A stretch of DNA of 64,000 nucleotides from Streptomyces sp. ICBB 8177. GTDB taxonomy: Bacteria > Actinomycetota > Actinomycetes > Streptomycetales > Streptomycetaceae. This document shows positions 33,996 through 42,407 of the stretch, one piece after another. A model generated the notes under the pieces. The model made no database searches. It saw only the letters and a list, made by a program, of their open reading frames with translations, and was not told the origin of the DNA. The stretch spans positions 279,716 to 343,715 of the forward strand of contig NZ_NSKH01000018.1 in NCBI RefSeq assembly GCF_003144095.1. The letters run 5' to 3'. Each line of letters starts with the position of its first letter. Position 1 is the stretch's first letter. The position numbers and the translations under genes are program-made.

Positions 33996-35729
33996 GTGCT
34001 GGTCCGACTTTTGCGGGCGTATCTCAGGCCCTACACCACATCCATAGCGCTCATCGTGCTTCTCCAGCTGGTCTCCACGCTGGCGACGCTCTACCTGCCC
34101 ACGCTCAACGCCAACATCATCGACAAGGGGGTCGTGAAGGGGGACACCGGTTACATCGTGGGCACCGGTGGCTTCATGCTCGCGGTCACCCTCGTCCAGA
34201 TCGTCTGCGCCATCGGCGCGGTGTTCTTCGGCGCGCGCACCTCGATGGCGCTCGGCCGGGACGTGCGGGCGGCCGTCTTCGACCGCGTGCAGTCCTTCTC
34301 GGCCCGTGAGGTCGGCCGGTTCGGCGCCCCCTCGCTGATCACCCGGACCACCAACGACGTCCAGCAGGTCCAGATGCTGACCCTGATGACGTTCACCCTG
34401 ATGGTGTCGGCGCCGATCATGTGCGTCGGCGGCATCGTGATGGCGCTCAACCAGGACGTGCCGCTCTCCTCCCTGCTGCTGATCATCGTGCCCGTGCTGG
34501 GCATCGTGGTCTCGCTGATCGTGCGCCGGATGCGTCCGCTGTTCCGCAGCATGCAGGCCCGCATCGACAACGTGAACCGGATCCTGCGCGAGCAGATCAC
34601 CGGTATCCGGGTCATCCGCGCCTTCGTCCGCGACACCCACGAGCGGCAGCGCTTCGGCAGGGCCAACACCGACCTGATGGACGTGGCGGTGCGCTCCGGC
34701 CGCCTGATGTCGATGATGTTCCCGGTCGTCATGCTGGTCGTGAACGTCTCCAGCGTCGCCGTGCTGTGGTTCGGCGGCCACCGCATCGACTCCGGCGGGA
34801 TGCAGGTCGGCGCGCTGACCGCGTTCCTCAGCTACCTGATGCAGATCCTCATGAGCGTCATGATGGCGACGTTCATGTTCATGATGATCCCGCGCGCCGA
34901 GGTCTGCGCCGAGCGGATCCAGGAGGTGCTGGGCACCGACAGCAGCGTCGTGCCGCCCATCGCCCCGGTCACCTCGCTGAGCCGCCACGGTGAGCTGGAG
35001 CTGCGCGGCGTGGAGTTCCGCTACCCCGGTGCCGAGGCCCCCGTGCTGCGGGACATCTCCTTCACCGCCCGCCCCGGCGAGACGACCGCCGTCATCGGCT
35101 CCACCGGCAGCGGCAAGTCGACCCTGATCGGCCTGGTGCCGCGGCTGTTCGACGCCACCGACGGCGCCGTGCTGGTGGACGGCGCCGACGTGCGCGACCT
35201 GGCCCCCGAGACGCTGGCCGAGCTGATCGGCCTCGTGCCGCAGAAGCCGTACCTGTTCAGCGGCACCGTGGCCTCCAACCTGCGCTACGGCAGGCCCGAG
35301 GCGACCGACGAGGAGCTGTGGCAGGCGCTGGAGATCGCGCAGGCCAAGGACTTCGTGGAGCGGATGCCCGAGGGGCTGGAGTCCCCGATCGCGCAGGGCG
35401 GCGGCAACGTCTCCGGCGGTCAGCGCCAGCGCCTGGCCATCGCCCGCGCACTCGTGCGGCGCCCGGAGATCTACCTGTTCGACGACTCCTTCTCGGCCCT
35501 GGACTACGCGACCGACGCCCGCCTTCGCGCCGCGCTCGCCCGCGAGACCCGGGACGCCACGGTGGTCATCGTCGCCCAGCGGGTCAGCACCATCCGCGAC
35601 GCGGACCGCATCGTCGTCCTGGACGAGGGCCGGGTCGTCGGCATCGGCACCCACCACGAACTGATGGCGGACAACGAGACGTACCGGGAGATCGTTCTCT
35701 CCCAGCTCACCGAGCAGGAGGCAGCGTGA
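33996..35729 (+). CDS. ABC exporter half-transporter, subunit 1 (degenerate ATPase site)
   Basis: 577-aa half-transporter with six N-terminal membrane helices (about 1-320) fused to an ATPase domain. Walker A is GSTGSGKST, the signature VSGGQRQRLAIARAL is canonical, but the Walker B region reads IYLFDDSFSALD, with Asp where the catalytic Glu should be. It pairs with the next gene to form a heterodimer of the lipid/multidrug exporter class. The stop overlaps the next start (GTGA). GTG 33996 is used; an overlapping GTG two bases earlier is out of frame. It is divergent from tatA. Confidence 0.88.
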   Translation: MLVRLLRAYLRPYTTSIALIVLLQLVSTLATLYLPTLNANIIDKGVVKGDTGYIVGTGGFMLAVTLVQIVCAIGAVFFGARTSMALGRDVRAAVFDRVQSFSAREVGRFGAPSLITRTTNDVQQVQMLTLMTFTLMVSAPIMCVGGIVMALNQDVPLSSLLLIIVPVLGIVVSLIVRRMRPLFRSMQARIDNVNRILREQITGIRVIRAFVRDTHERQRFGRANTDLMDVAVRSGRLMSMMFPVVMLVVNVSSVAVLWFGGHRIDSGGMQVGALTAFLSYLMQILMSVMMATFMFMMIPRAEVCAERIQEVLGTDSSVVPPIAPVTSLSRHGELELRGVEFRYPGAEAPVLRDISFTARPGETTAVIGSTGSGKSTLIGLVPRLFDATDGAVLVDGADVRDLAPETLAELIGLVPQKPYLFSGTVASNLRYGRPEATDEELWQALEIAQAKDFVERMPEGLESPIAQGGGNVSGGQRQRLAIARALVRRPEIYLFDDSFSALDYATDARLRAALARETRDATVVIVAQRVSTIRDADRIVVLDEGRVVGIGTHHELMADNETYREIVLSQLTEQEAA

Positions 35730-37693
35730 CCACCCCCGCCCCGAGGAGGGGCCCCGCCCCGGCGGCCGGCCCCGCGCGGTTCATGGGCGGCCAGCCCACC
35801 GAGCGGTCGATGGACTTCAAGGGCTCCGGCCGCAGGCTGCTGAGCATGCTCAAGCCCGAGCGGGCCATCATCGCCGTCGCCGTCGCCATGGCGGTCGGCA
35901 GCGTCGCGCTGAGCGTCATCGGCCCCAAGATCCTCGGCCACGCCACCGACCTGATCTTCGCCGGCGTCATCGGCCGCCAGCTGCCCAAGGGCGTCAGCCA
36001 GGCCCAGGCGGTCGCCGGGATGCGCGCGCACGGCCAGGGCAAGGTGGCCGACATCGTCGCCTCGATGCACGGCGTGCGGCCCGGTCACGGCATCGACTTC
36101 CCAGCGGTCGGCACCGTCCTGCTGTGGGTGCTGCTGATCTACGTCGGCGCCGCGATATGCGGCTTCGTGCAGGCCCGCATCGCCACCCGCGTCGTGCAGT
36201 CGGCCGTCTACCGGATGCGCGAGCAGGTCGAGGCGAAGCTCGGACGGCTGCCGCTGAGCTACTTCGACGGCCAGCCGCGCGGCGAGGTGCTCTCCCGCGC
36301 GACCAACGACATCGACAACGTCGCCCAGACCCTCCAGCAGACCCTCAGCCAGATCACCCAGTCGCTGCTGACCATCGTCGGCGTGCTGGTCATGATGTTC
36401 TGGATCTCCTGGCTGCTCGCGCTGGTCGCGCTGCTGACCGTGCCGCTGACCGTCCTGGTCGCCCAGCGCGTCGGCAAGCGGGCGCAGCCGCAGTTCATCG
36501 CGCAGTGGGCCTCGACCGGCAAGCTCAACGCGCACATCGAGGAGATGTACACCGGCCACTCCCTGGTGAAGGTCTTCGGCCGCCAGAAGGAGTCCGCCGA
36601 GACCTTCCGCGAGCACAACGACAAGCTCTACGAGGCCGGTTTCAAGGCGCAGTTCATCTCCGGCACGATGCAGCCCGCGATGATGTTCGTCGGCAACCTC
36701 AACTACGTGCTGGTCGCCGTCATCGGCGGCCTGCGGGTGGCGTCGGGCGCGCTGTCCATCGGCGACGTGCAGGCGTTCGTGCAGTACTCGCGGCAGTTCA
36801 GCCAGCCGCTCACCCAGGTGGCGAGCATGGCCAACCTGATCCAGTCCGGTGTCGCCTCGGCCGAGCGGGTCTTCGAACTCCTCGACGCGCCCGAGCAGGA
36901 CGCGGACCCGGCCAACCCGCTCCGCCCGCAGAAGGTGACCGGCAAGGTCGAGTTCCAGGACGTCTCGTTCTCCTACTCCCCCGACAAGCCGCTCATCGAG
37001 GACCTGTCGCTGTCGGTGCGCCCGGGCCAGACGGTCGCCATCGTCGGCCCGACCGGCGCGGGCAAGACCACCCTGGTCAACCTGCTCATGCGGTTCTACG
37101 AGGTGACCGGCGGCCGGATCACCCTGGACGGCGTGGACATCGCCGCGATGTCGCGGGAGGAACTGCGCGGCAACATCGGCATGGTCCTCCAGGACACCTG
37201 GCTGTTCGGCGGCACCATCGCGGACAACATCGCGTACGGGAGCGAGGGCGCGACGCAGGAGAAGATCGTCGAGGCGGCGAAGGCCACCCACGTCGACCGC
37301 TTCGTGCGCACCCTGCCGGACGGCTACGACACAGTGATCGACGACGAGGGCGGCAACGTCAGCACGGGTGAGAAGCAGCTGATCACCATCGCCCGCGCGT
37401 TCCTCGCCGAGCCCGCGATCCTGGTGCTGGACGAGGCGACCAGCTCGGTGGACACCCGTACCGAGGTGCTCATCCAGCAGGCGATGGCCCAACTGCGGTC
37501 CGGCCGGACCAGTTTCGTCATCGCGCACCGCCTGTCCACGATCCGCGACGCGGACGTGATCCTGGTGATGGAGTCCGGCAGCATCGTGGAGAAGGGCACC
37601 CACGACGAACTGCTGGCGGCGGACGGCGCGTACGCGAAGCTGTACGCGGCGCAGTTCGCCGAGCCGGTCGCGGAGACGGTGGAGTCCAGCTGA
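35726..37693 (+). CDS. ABC exporter half-transporter, subunit 2
   Basis: 655-aa half-transporter, longer than its partner by an N-terminal leader and an inserted loop between TM1 and TM2 (about 60-130, GVSQAQAVAGMRAHGQGKVADIVASM in parts). The ATPase has Walker A GPTGAGKTT, Walker B ILVLDEATSSVD with the catalytic Glu, and a variant signature VSTGEKQ instead of LSGGQ. In the heterodimer, the defective Walker B of subunit 1 and this variant signature fall in the same composite site, leaving one active site, as is known for heterodimeric bacterial exporters. The start GTG 35726 overlaps the previous stop. Confidence 0.88.
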   Translation: MTTPAPRRGPAPAAGPARFMGGQPTERSMDFKGSGRRLLSMLKPERAIIAVAVAMAVGSVALSVIGPKILGHATDLIFAGVIGRQLPKGVSQAQAVAGMRAHGQGKVADIVASMHGVRPGHGIDFPAVGTVLLWVLLIYVGAAICGFVQARIATRVVQSAVYRMREQVEAKLGRLPLSYFDGQPRGEVLSRATNDIDNVAQTLQQTLSQITQSLLTIVGVLVMMFWISWLLALVALLTVPLTVLVAQRVGKRAQPQFIAQWASTGKLNAHIEEMYTGHSLVKVFGRQKESAETFREHNDKLYEAGFKAQFISGTMQPAMMFVGNLNYVLVAVIGGLRVASGALSIGDVQAFVQYSRQFSQPLTQVASMANLIQSGVASAERVFELLDAPEQDADPANPLRPQKVTGKVEFQDVSFSYSPDKPLIEDLSLSVRPGQTVAIVGPTGAGKTTLVNLLMRFYEVTGGRITLDGVDIAAMSREELRGNIGMVLQDTWLFGGTIADNIAYGSEGATQEKIVEAAKATHVDRFVRTLPDGYDTVIDDEGGNVSTGEKQLITIARAFLAEPAILVLDEATSSVDTRTEVLIQQAMAQLRSGRTSFVIAHRLSTIRDADVILVMESGSIVEKGTHDELLAADGAYAKLYAAQFAEPVAETVESS

Positions 37694-37714
37694 GCCGTCC
37701 CGTCCGTCGACCGT

Positions 37715-37748
37715 CCGACGCCGCTCCGGGCTTCCGGAGCGGCGTCGG
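37715..37748 (+). terminator. Strong hairpin terminator after the ABC exporter operon
   Basis: Perfect 15-bp stem, CCGACGCCGCTCCGG (37715-37729) and CCGGAGCGGCGTCGG (37734-37748), 4-base loop GCTT, followed by GCTTT. The right arm with its tail is repeated at 37762-37780. Confidence 0.88.
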
Positions 37749-37800
37749 GCTTTCGGGGTCTGGAGCGGCGTCGGGCTTTCCCCCGGGGTTTTCGGGGCCG

Positions 37801-37878
37801 GTGCGTCCTCGGGCTGTCCGTCGGGCCGTGCGCGGCCCGGTGCGTCCTCGGGCTGTCCGTCGGGCCGTGCGCGGCCCG
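37801..37878. repeat. Perfect 39-bp tandem duplication
   Basis: The 39 bases beginning GTGCGTCCTCGGGCTGTCCG occur twice head to tail (37801-37839 and 37840-37878) without a mismatch. Each copy ends with GGGCCGTGCGCGGCCC, itself a 6-bp hairpin. The region 37694-38037 otherwise has no gene. Confidence 0.93.
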
Positions 37879-38037
37879 AGGATCGCTCTTCGGCGAACGC
37901 TTGTCACCCCGTTGCCGGTGACACGCTTTTCGTCAATTCCGCCTTGACGAAGGGGGCTTCGACAGTCCAGTCGATCCGGTGACGGCAGGCACGACGCCGC
38001 CCCGCGAGGGCCGGCACCGGGAAGGATGGAGGGCACC

Positions 38038-38289
38038 ATGCCCGCGTCTCCCCGCCGGGGCCGTCACCGGCGCACCTGCTCGTTCTGCTCACTGCACCCC
38101 GCCGTCGTCCGCGACCTGGAGACGGACCTCGTGTGGTGCGAGGGGTGCGCCACCGACCTCATCCACGCGGGCGACCCCATCGAGGACTACCGGGAACTCG
38201 ACGACGACCTGTACGCCGGGCTCCTCCAGACGCACGGCAGGGGCCGCTTCACGGGCCTGCGCCCGCACCCGCGTCCGCCGCGCACCTGA
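38038..38289 (+). CDS. Small Cys-rich (zinc-binding-like) protein
   Basis: 83-aa protein with two Cys pairs, CSFC (about 15-18) and CEGC (about 37-40), spaced as in a zinc finger or ribbon, followed by an acidic helix and a Pro/Arg-rich tail. I do not recognise the family; it could be a small DNA- or protein-binding protein. ATG 38038 has GGAGGG 4 bases upstream; ATG 38026 is in frame and would add four residues. It is 65 bases before the rRNA methyltransferase gene on the same strand. Confidence 0.7.
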   Translation: MPASPRRGRHRRTCSFCSLHPAVVRDLETDLVWCEGCATDLIHAGDPIEDYRELDDDLYAGLLQTHGRGRFTGLRPHPRPPRT

Positions 38290-38354
38290 CCCGCCCCACC
38301 CCTGCGCACCGCCGCGCGCCGAGAGTGCGCAGGCCACCGGTACGCTGGCGGACC

Positions 38355-39182
38355 ATGTCCCCCGACGCGCCCGACGCCTTCGGCCTGCTGGTCTGCCCCG
38401 TGTGCGGGGACGGCCTCGCGCGGCGGGCCGGCGGACTCGGCTGCCCGGCCGGCCACTCCTTCGACCTCGCCCGCCAGGGCTACGTCAACCTGCTCACCGG
38501 CAACGCCCGTTCCGGGACCGCGGACACCCCGGACATGGTCGCCGCCCGCGCCGCGTTCCTCGCCGCCGGCCACTACGCGCCGCTGACCGGCGCTGTCGCC
38601 CGCGCCGCCGCCGAGGAGGCCCCCGGCACGGTGCTGGACGCGGGCACCGGCACCGGCCACTACCTGGCCGCGGTCCTGGACGCGCTGCCCGGCGCGACCG
38701 GACTCGGGCTCGACGTCTCGAAGTTCGCCCTGCGCAGGGCGGCCCGGGCGCACCCCAGGGCGCGGGCGGCGGTGTGGGACTTGTGGCGCCCGCTTCCGGT
38801 GCGCACCGGCGCGGTGGACCTCGTGCTCAACGTCTTCGCGCCGCGCAACGCCGCCGAGTTCCACCGCGTACTGCGGCCGGGGGGCACGCTGCTGGTCGTC
38901 ACGCCGGGACCCGACCACCTCGCCGAACTGCGCGCCGGGATGCTGGAGGTCGACGCCGACAAGGACGAACGGCTCGACCGCGCGCTGTCCGGCCACTTCC
39001 GGCAGGTCGACCGGGTGCCTCTGGAGTATCCGATGACGCTCACTCCGGCCGAGGCCGCCGACGCCGTCGGGATGGGGCCGTCCGCCCACCACGCCGAACG
39101 GCGCGCGAGCACGGGGGCGTCGCCCGCGGAACCGGTGCGGGTCACGGCGTCGTTCCGGCTGAGCCGCTACCGTCCGGCGTGA
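38355..39182 (+). CDS. RlmA-type 23S rRNA (guanine-N1) methyltransferase
   Basis: 275-aa enzyme with the two-part structure of RlmA proteins: an N-terminal zinc-binding part with CPVCGDGL and CPAGHSFDLARQGYVNLL (Cys/Cys/Cys/His, about 11-44), and a SAM-binding Rossmann domain with VLDAGTGTGHYLAAVL (about 95-110) and LVLNVFAPRN. RlmA enzymes methylate G745 or G748 in helix 35 of 23S rRNA; the G748 type (TlrB/RlmAII) helps resistance to tylosin-like macrolides. The sequence alone does not decide which target applies. ATG 38355. Its 3' end overlaps the convergent rhomboid-like gene by 41 bases. Confidence 0.86.
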   Translation: MSPDAPDAFGLLVCPVCGDGLARRAGGLGCPAGHSFDLARQGYVNLLTGNARSGTADTPDMVAARAAFLAAGHYAPLTGAVARAAAEEAPGTVLDAGTGTGHYLAAVLDALPGATGLGLDVSKFALRRAARAHPRARAAVWDLWRPLPVRTGAVDLVLNVFAPRNAAEFHRVLRPGGTLLVVTPGPDHLAELRAGMLEVDADKDERLDRALSGHFRQVDRVPLEYPMTLTPAEAADAVGMGPSAHHAERRASTGASPAEPVRVTASFRLSRYRPA

Positions 39183-39903
39183 CCAGTGCCCTGCCGTCCC
39201 GCCCGGACGGAGGCCGCCGCCCGCCGCGCCCGCGCCCGGCGGCCGGGGTGAGCGCGTAGCAGGCGAACCCCAGCAGCAGCGCGGTGAAGTGGCCCAGGTC
39301 GGTGAAGGTGCGGCCGGTCACCACCGACCAGCCGAAGAACGCGAGCACCCCGGCCGCGTACCCCCAGCGCCACGGCCTGGGCACCAGGTACGTCAGCACT
39401 CCGGCCGCCCCGGCGAGCCCGTAGCTCACCCCGATGTCCACGGTGTGCGCCATCGACCGGGGCAGCCGCTCGTAGCGGATGCCGAGCCGTACCGCCTGCT
39501 GGCTGACCAGCGTCGCCCCGACGTGCGCCACGGCCACCGCGGTCAGCCAGCGCCAGGTGCCCAGCCATCGTTCCGCGGTGGCGTGGACGAGTTCGAAGAG
39601 CACGAAGTAGACCAGGAAGCCCGAGGGGGTCTCGATCCACAGCGCGCTGACCACCAGCACCCGGACCGGATGCTCCCGCAGTTGCACGAGGTTGGTGCTG
39701 TTGTGGTGCAGCAGGAACGCGCGCACCCCGGGTGAGACGACCGCGATGACGCCGCTGGTGACGGCCAGCACCAGCAGCCACACGTGCGTGCCGGGCGAGC
39801 GCACGACCCAGTCGGAGACCGCCCGGCGGGCGTGATCGAGCGTACGGCGCGCACGGCCGACCGACGGGCGCGGCCGGTCGCGCGTACGGTCGGGGGACGT
39901 CAA
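39142..39903 (-). CDS. Rhomboid-like membrane protein
   Basis: 253-aa protein with six or so membrane helices. Rhomboid-type marks are a Ser in DIGVSYGLAGAAG (about 157-169) and a His in DLGHFTALLLGF (about 208-219), which match the Ser-His dyad of intramembrane proteases, although the serine motif is GVSYG rather than the usual GxSG; catalysis is therefore uncertain. The N-terminal 30 residues are basic and cytoplasmic. It overlaps the convergent rlmA-like gene by 41 bases. The substrate is unknown. Confidence 0.78.
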   Translation of the reverse strand: MTSPDRTRDRPRPSVGRARRTLDHARRAVSDWVVRSPGTHVWLLVLAVTSGVIAVVSPGVRAFLLHHNSTNLVQLREHPVRVLVVSALWIETPSGFLVYFVLFELVHATAERWLGTWRWLTAVAVAHVGATLVSQQAVRLGIRYERLPRSMAHTVDIGVSYGLAGAAGVLTYLVPRPWRWGYAAGVLAFFGWSVVTGRTFTDLGHFTALLLGFACYALTPAAGRGRGGRRPPSGRDGRALVTPDGSGSAGTTP

Positions 39904-40001
39904 CCGGTGGCCTTTCCCGCGTGCTTCACGGTGATCACGTCATTATCCACCGGTACGCGGTGCCCGCCCGGGTCGCCGTCCCCGGCGACGGCTTTCTCCG
40001 G

Positions 40002-41201
40002 TCAGCCGCTTGCGGTGAGGAACTGCGTGCCCAGGCTGGTCGCCGAGACCACCACCCACAGGCAGCCGCCGAGCAGCAGCGGCGCGGGACCGGTGCGGCG
40101 CAGCCCGGCCAGGTCGGTGGAGAGCCCGATCGCGGACAGCGCCACGGTGATGAGGAAGACGGAGGCGGTGCTGAGCGGGTGGTGCGCGGCGGCCGGGACC
40201 AGGCCGACCGTGTTGGCGGCGGCCAGCACGACGAACCCGACGAGGAACCACGGCACCAGCCGCCCGACCCGCACCCGTTCGGCGTTGCGTGCGGTGCCCT
40301 GTCCGCCGGGCGCGGCGGCGCGGCGGCGGGTGAGGGCGGCGAGACCGAGGCAGACGGGGATGATCAGCAGCGTGCGGGTGAGCTTCACGACGACCGCGTG
40401 GTTGGCGGCGGCCGAGCCGTACGTGCCGGCCGCGGCGACCACGGAGGACATGTCGTTGACGGCGGTCCCGGCGAAGAGCCCGAAGGTGTGCTGGCTCATC
40501 CCGAGCAGATGGCCGAGCGCGGGGAAGGTCAGGACGGCGGCGATGTTGAAGACGAAGATCGTGGAGACCGCGTAGGCGACCTCGGCCTCGGCGGCGCCGA
40601 TGACCGGGGTGACGGCGGCGATCGCGGAGGCGCCGCAGATGCCGGTGCCGACGCCGATCAGGGTGCGCAGGTCGCGCACGATGCCCAGCCGCCTGCCCAG
40701 CCAGTACGCGGCGGCCAGGCAGACCCCCAGGGTGACCACCATGACGGGCAGCGACCCCACGCCGACCCGCAGCACCTGACCCAGCGACAACTGCGTGCCC
40801 AGCACGACGACGGCCAGCTGGAGCACGCCGCGGCTCGCGAACCGGACGCCCGGCCGCAGGCGTTCGCCGGGCCGTGCGAACAGCGCCACGACCACGCCCA
40901 GCACGATCCCGGTCACCGGCCCGCCGACCACGGGCACCAGCCCGCCCAGCACGGTCGCCACGACCGCGATGCCGAGGGCGAGGGCGAGCCCGGGGACCAG
41001 GGAGGGGAGGGCGGCCGTGCGGCCGCGGTCGGGGGACGGCGGGGCGGGGTCCGCCGAACCGCCGTTCGTCCGGGTGTGCGGCGCCTGAGCGTGGTCCGCC
41101 GCCGGGTCGCGGGGGAGGACCGTGGGTGCCGTGGGGGCGGAGTGCGCCGGTGGGCGGTCCGCCAGGGCCTTGTGGGCCGTACAGCCACTGTCGTCGTTCA
41201 T
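40002..41201 (-). CDS. YeiH-family putative sulfate exporter
   Basis: 399-aa membrane protein of the YeiH (UPF0324) family. A Pro/Ala-rich, His-containing cytoplasmic N-terminus of about 65 residues precedes about ten helices. Family hallmarks are GIVLGVVVALFARP, LQLAVVVLGTQLSL, GTGICGASAIAAVTPVI (about 182-198) and FAGTAVNDMSSVVAA. The family is annotated as putative sulfate exporters, but direct evidence is thin. It is divergent from a LysR regulator with a palindromic site between them, as in the enterobacterial yeiE-yeiH pair. Confidence 0.88.
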   Translation of the reverse strand: MNDDSGCTAHKALADRPPAHSAPTAPTVLPRDPAADHAQAPHTRTNGGSADPAPPSPDRGRTAALPSLVPGLALALGIAVVATVLGGLVPVVGGPVTGIVLGVVVALFARPGERLRPGVRFASRGVLQLAVVVLGTQLSLGQVLRVGVGSLPVMVVTLGVCLAAAYWLGRRLGIVRDLRTLIGVGTGICGASAIAAVTPVIGAAEAEVAYAVSTIFVFNIAAVLTFPALGHLLGMSQHTFGLFAGTAVNDMSSVVAAAGTYGSAAANHAVVVKLTRTLLIIPVCLGLAALTRRRAAAPGGQGTARNAERVRVGRLVPWFLVGFVVLAAANTVGLVPAAAHHPLSTASVFLITVALSAIGLSTDLAGLRRTGPAPLLLGGCLWVVVSATSLGTQFLTASG

Positions 41202-41257
41202 GCTTCAACTCTGAGCGTCGCGGCCGGGCCGCTGTAGCCCCCGATCGCGTAGCAGCT

Positions 41258-41285
41258 CATAGCGGAACGCTATGACCCGGTCATA
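41258..41285 (+). promoter_or_regulatory. Nested palindromes between yeiH-like and lysR-type genes
   Basis: CATAGCG-GAA-CGCTATG (41258-41274) is a perfect 7-bp inverted repeat, and ATGAC-CCG-GTCAT (41272-41284) is a second perfect repeat overlapping it. The arrangement and place suit a LysR-type operator controlling both divergent genes. The ATG proposed as the LysR start lies within both palindromes. Confidence 0.68.
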
Positions 41286-42255
41286 CGCTGAGGCTGTGAC
41301 CAGCCTCCCGCCCACCGGCCCCGCGCCCCGCTCCGACCTCCGCGTTCCCTCGCGCACGCCCGACCTGGAGTCCCTGCGGCTGCTCGTGCTCGTCGCCGAC
41401 CTCGGCAGCCTCGGCCGGGCCGCCGCGCGGCTGGGCATCTCGCAGCCGTCCGCCAGCCGCAGGCTCTCCACCCTGGAACGCGGCCTCGGCCTGGTGCTGG
41501 TCGACCGCTCCCGGCGCGGCTCCCGCCTGACCTCCTCCGGCCAGGTCGTCGCGGGCTGGGCGCACCGCGTGCTGGAAGACCTCGACGGCCTGCTCACCGG
41601 CGCCGAGGCGCTGCGCACCAAACGCGACGCGGAACTGCGGGTCGCCGCCAGCCTGACGGTGGCCGAATACCTGATCCCCGACTGGATCAGTGAACTGCGC
41701 AGGCAGCAGCCCGAGTTGTACGTGGGCCTCCAGGTGACCAACAGCGAGCACGTCTCCGGGCTGGTCGACTCCTCGTCGGCGGACCTCGGTTTCATCGAGT
41801 CGCCGCAGGTGCCGAAGGGGATGTCCGCCCGCCAGGTGGCGACCGACCGCCTGGTGACGGTGGTGGCGCCGGACCACCCCTGGGCCCGGCGGCGGCGCCC
41901 GGTCACCGCCGCGGAGCTCTCGGGCACGCCGCTGGTCCTGCGCGAACGCGGTTCCGGCACCCGGCAGACGCTCGACCGGGCGCTGGGCCTGGCCGGTCTC
42001 GACCTGGTACGCCCGCTTCTGGAGCTGGGCTCGACGGCCGCCGTGCGCGGCGCGGTCATCGCGGGCACCGGCCCCGCGGTGCTCAGCGATCTGGCGGTAC
42101 GCGGCGACATCGCCGACGGCAGGCTGCGCGCGGTCGAGGTGGAGGGCCTGGAGCTGCGCCGCAGCCTCCGCGCGATCTGGCCCTCCGGCCACCGCCTCAT
42201 CGGTCCGGCGGCGGACCTGGTGGCGGTGGCGCGGCGCCTGGGCGGGCGGGGGTAG
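41272..42255 (+). CDS. LysR-family transcriptional regulator
   Basis: 327-aa regulator. The helix-turn-helix is at about 30-90 (LESLRLLVLVADLGSLGRAAARLGISQPSASRRLSTLE in parts), followed by the linker and a periplasmic-binding-like effector domain (AELRVAASLTVAEYLIPDWI; SELSGTPLVLRERGSGTRQT in style). The divergent YeiH-type gene is its likely target. ATG 41272 lacks a visible ribosome binding site and sits in the operator-like palindrome, so either the mRNA is leaderless or translation begins at GTG 41296, which would shorten the protein by 8 residues without touching the HTH. Confidence 0.86.
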   Translation: MTRSYAEAVTSLPPTGPAPRSDLRVPSRTPDLESLRLLVLVADLGSLGRAAARLGISQPSASRRLSTLERGLGLVLVDRSRRGSRLTSSGQVVAGWAHRVLEDLDGLLTGAEALRTKRDAELRVAASLTVAEYLIPDWISELRRQQPELYVGLQVTNSEHVSGLVDSSSADLGFIESPQVPKGMSARQVATDRLVTVVAPDHPWARRRRPVTAAELSGTPLVLRERGSGTRQTLDRALGLAGLDLVRPLLELGSTAAVRGAVIAGTGPAVLSDLAVRGDIADGRLRAVEVEGLELRRSLRAIWPSGHRLIGPAADLVAVARRLGGRG

Positions 42256-42330
42256 GTGGGGGGCCCGGGGGCGGGGGGTCCGGGGCGCGGACGCGGGCGG
42301 GGCTGGGGGGCGGGGGCGCCGGGCGGATTT
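42256..42330 (+). other. G-run-rich segment before the GntR-type promoter
   Basis: 75 bases with many runs of four to six G (for example GGGGGGCCCGGGGGCGGGGG), immediately after the LysR stop and before an AT-rich promoter. It has G-quadruplex potential on the plus strand and may act as a barrier to read-through. Confidence 0.5.
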
Positions 42331-42360
42331 TGTTGTAACCTGCATGAAAATTGTAGGATG
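42331..42360 (+). promoter_or_regulatory. Probable promoter of the GntR-MFS operon
   Basis: A sharp AT-rich island in GC-rich DNA. TAGGAT at 42354-42359 is the Streptomyces -10 consensus; TTGTAA at 42333-42338 (15-base spacer) or TGTTGT at 42331-42336 (17-base spacer) would be the -35. The word TTGTA occurs in both elements, which could be half-sites for the regulator encoded downstream. Confidence 0.55.
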
Positions 42361-42407
42361 ACCGGGCAACCTTGCCGACCGTCCCGGAGCGAAAGGGCGT
42401 CCCTGAG

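Noticed and set aside
42296-42372. Earlier in-frame start for the FadR-type regulator at 42372
   Set aside because: The sequence between 42354 and 42372 is promoter-like; ATG 42408 follows GAAAGGG and begins just before the HTH.
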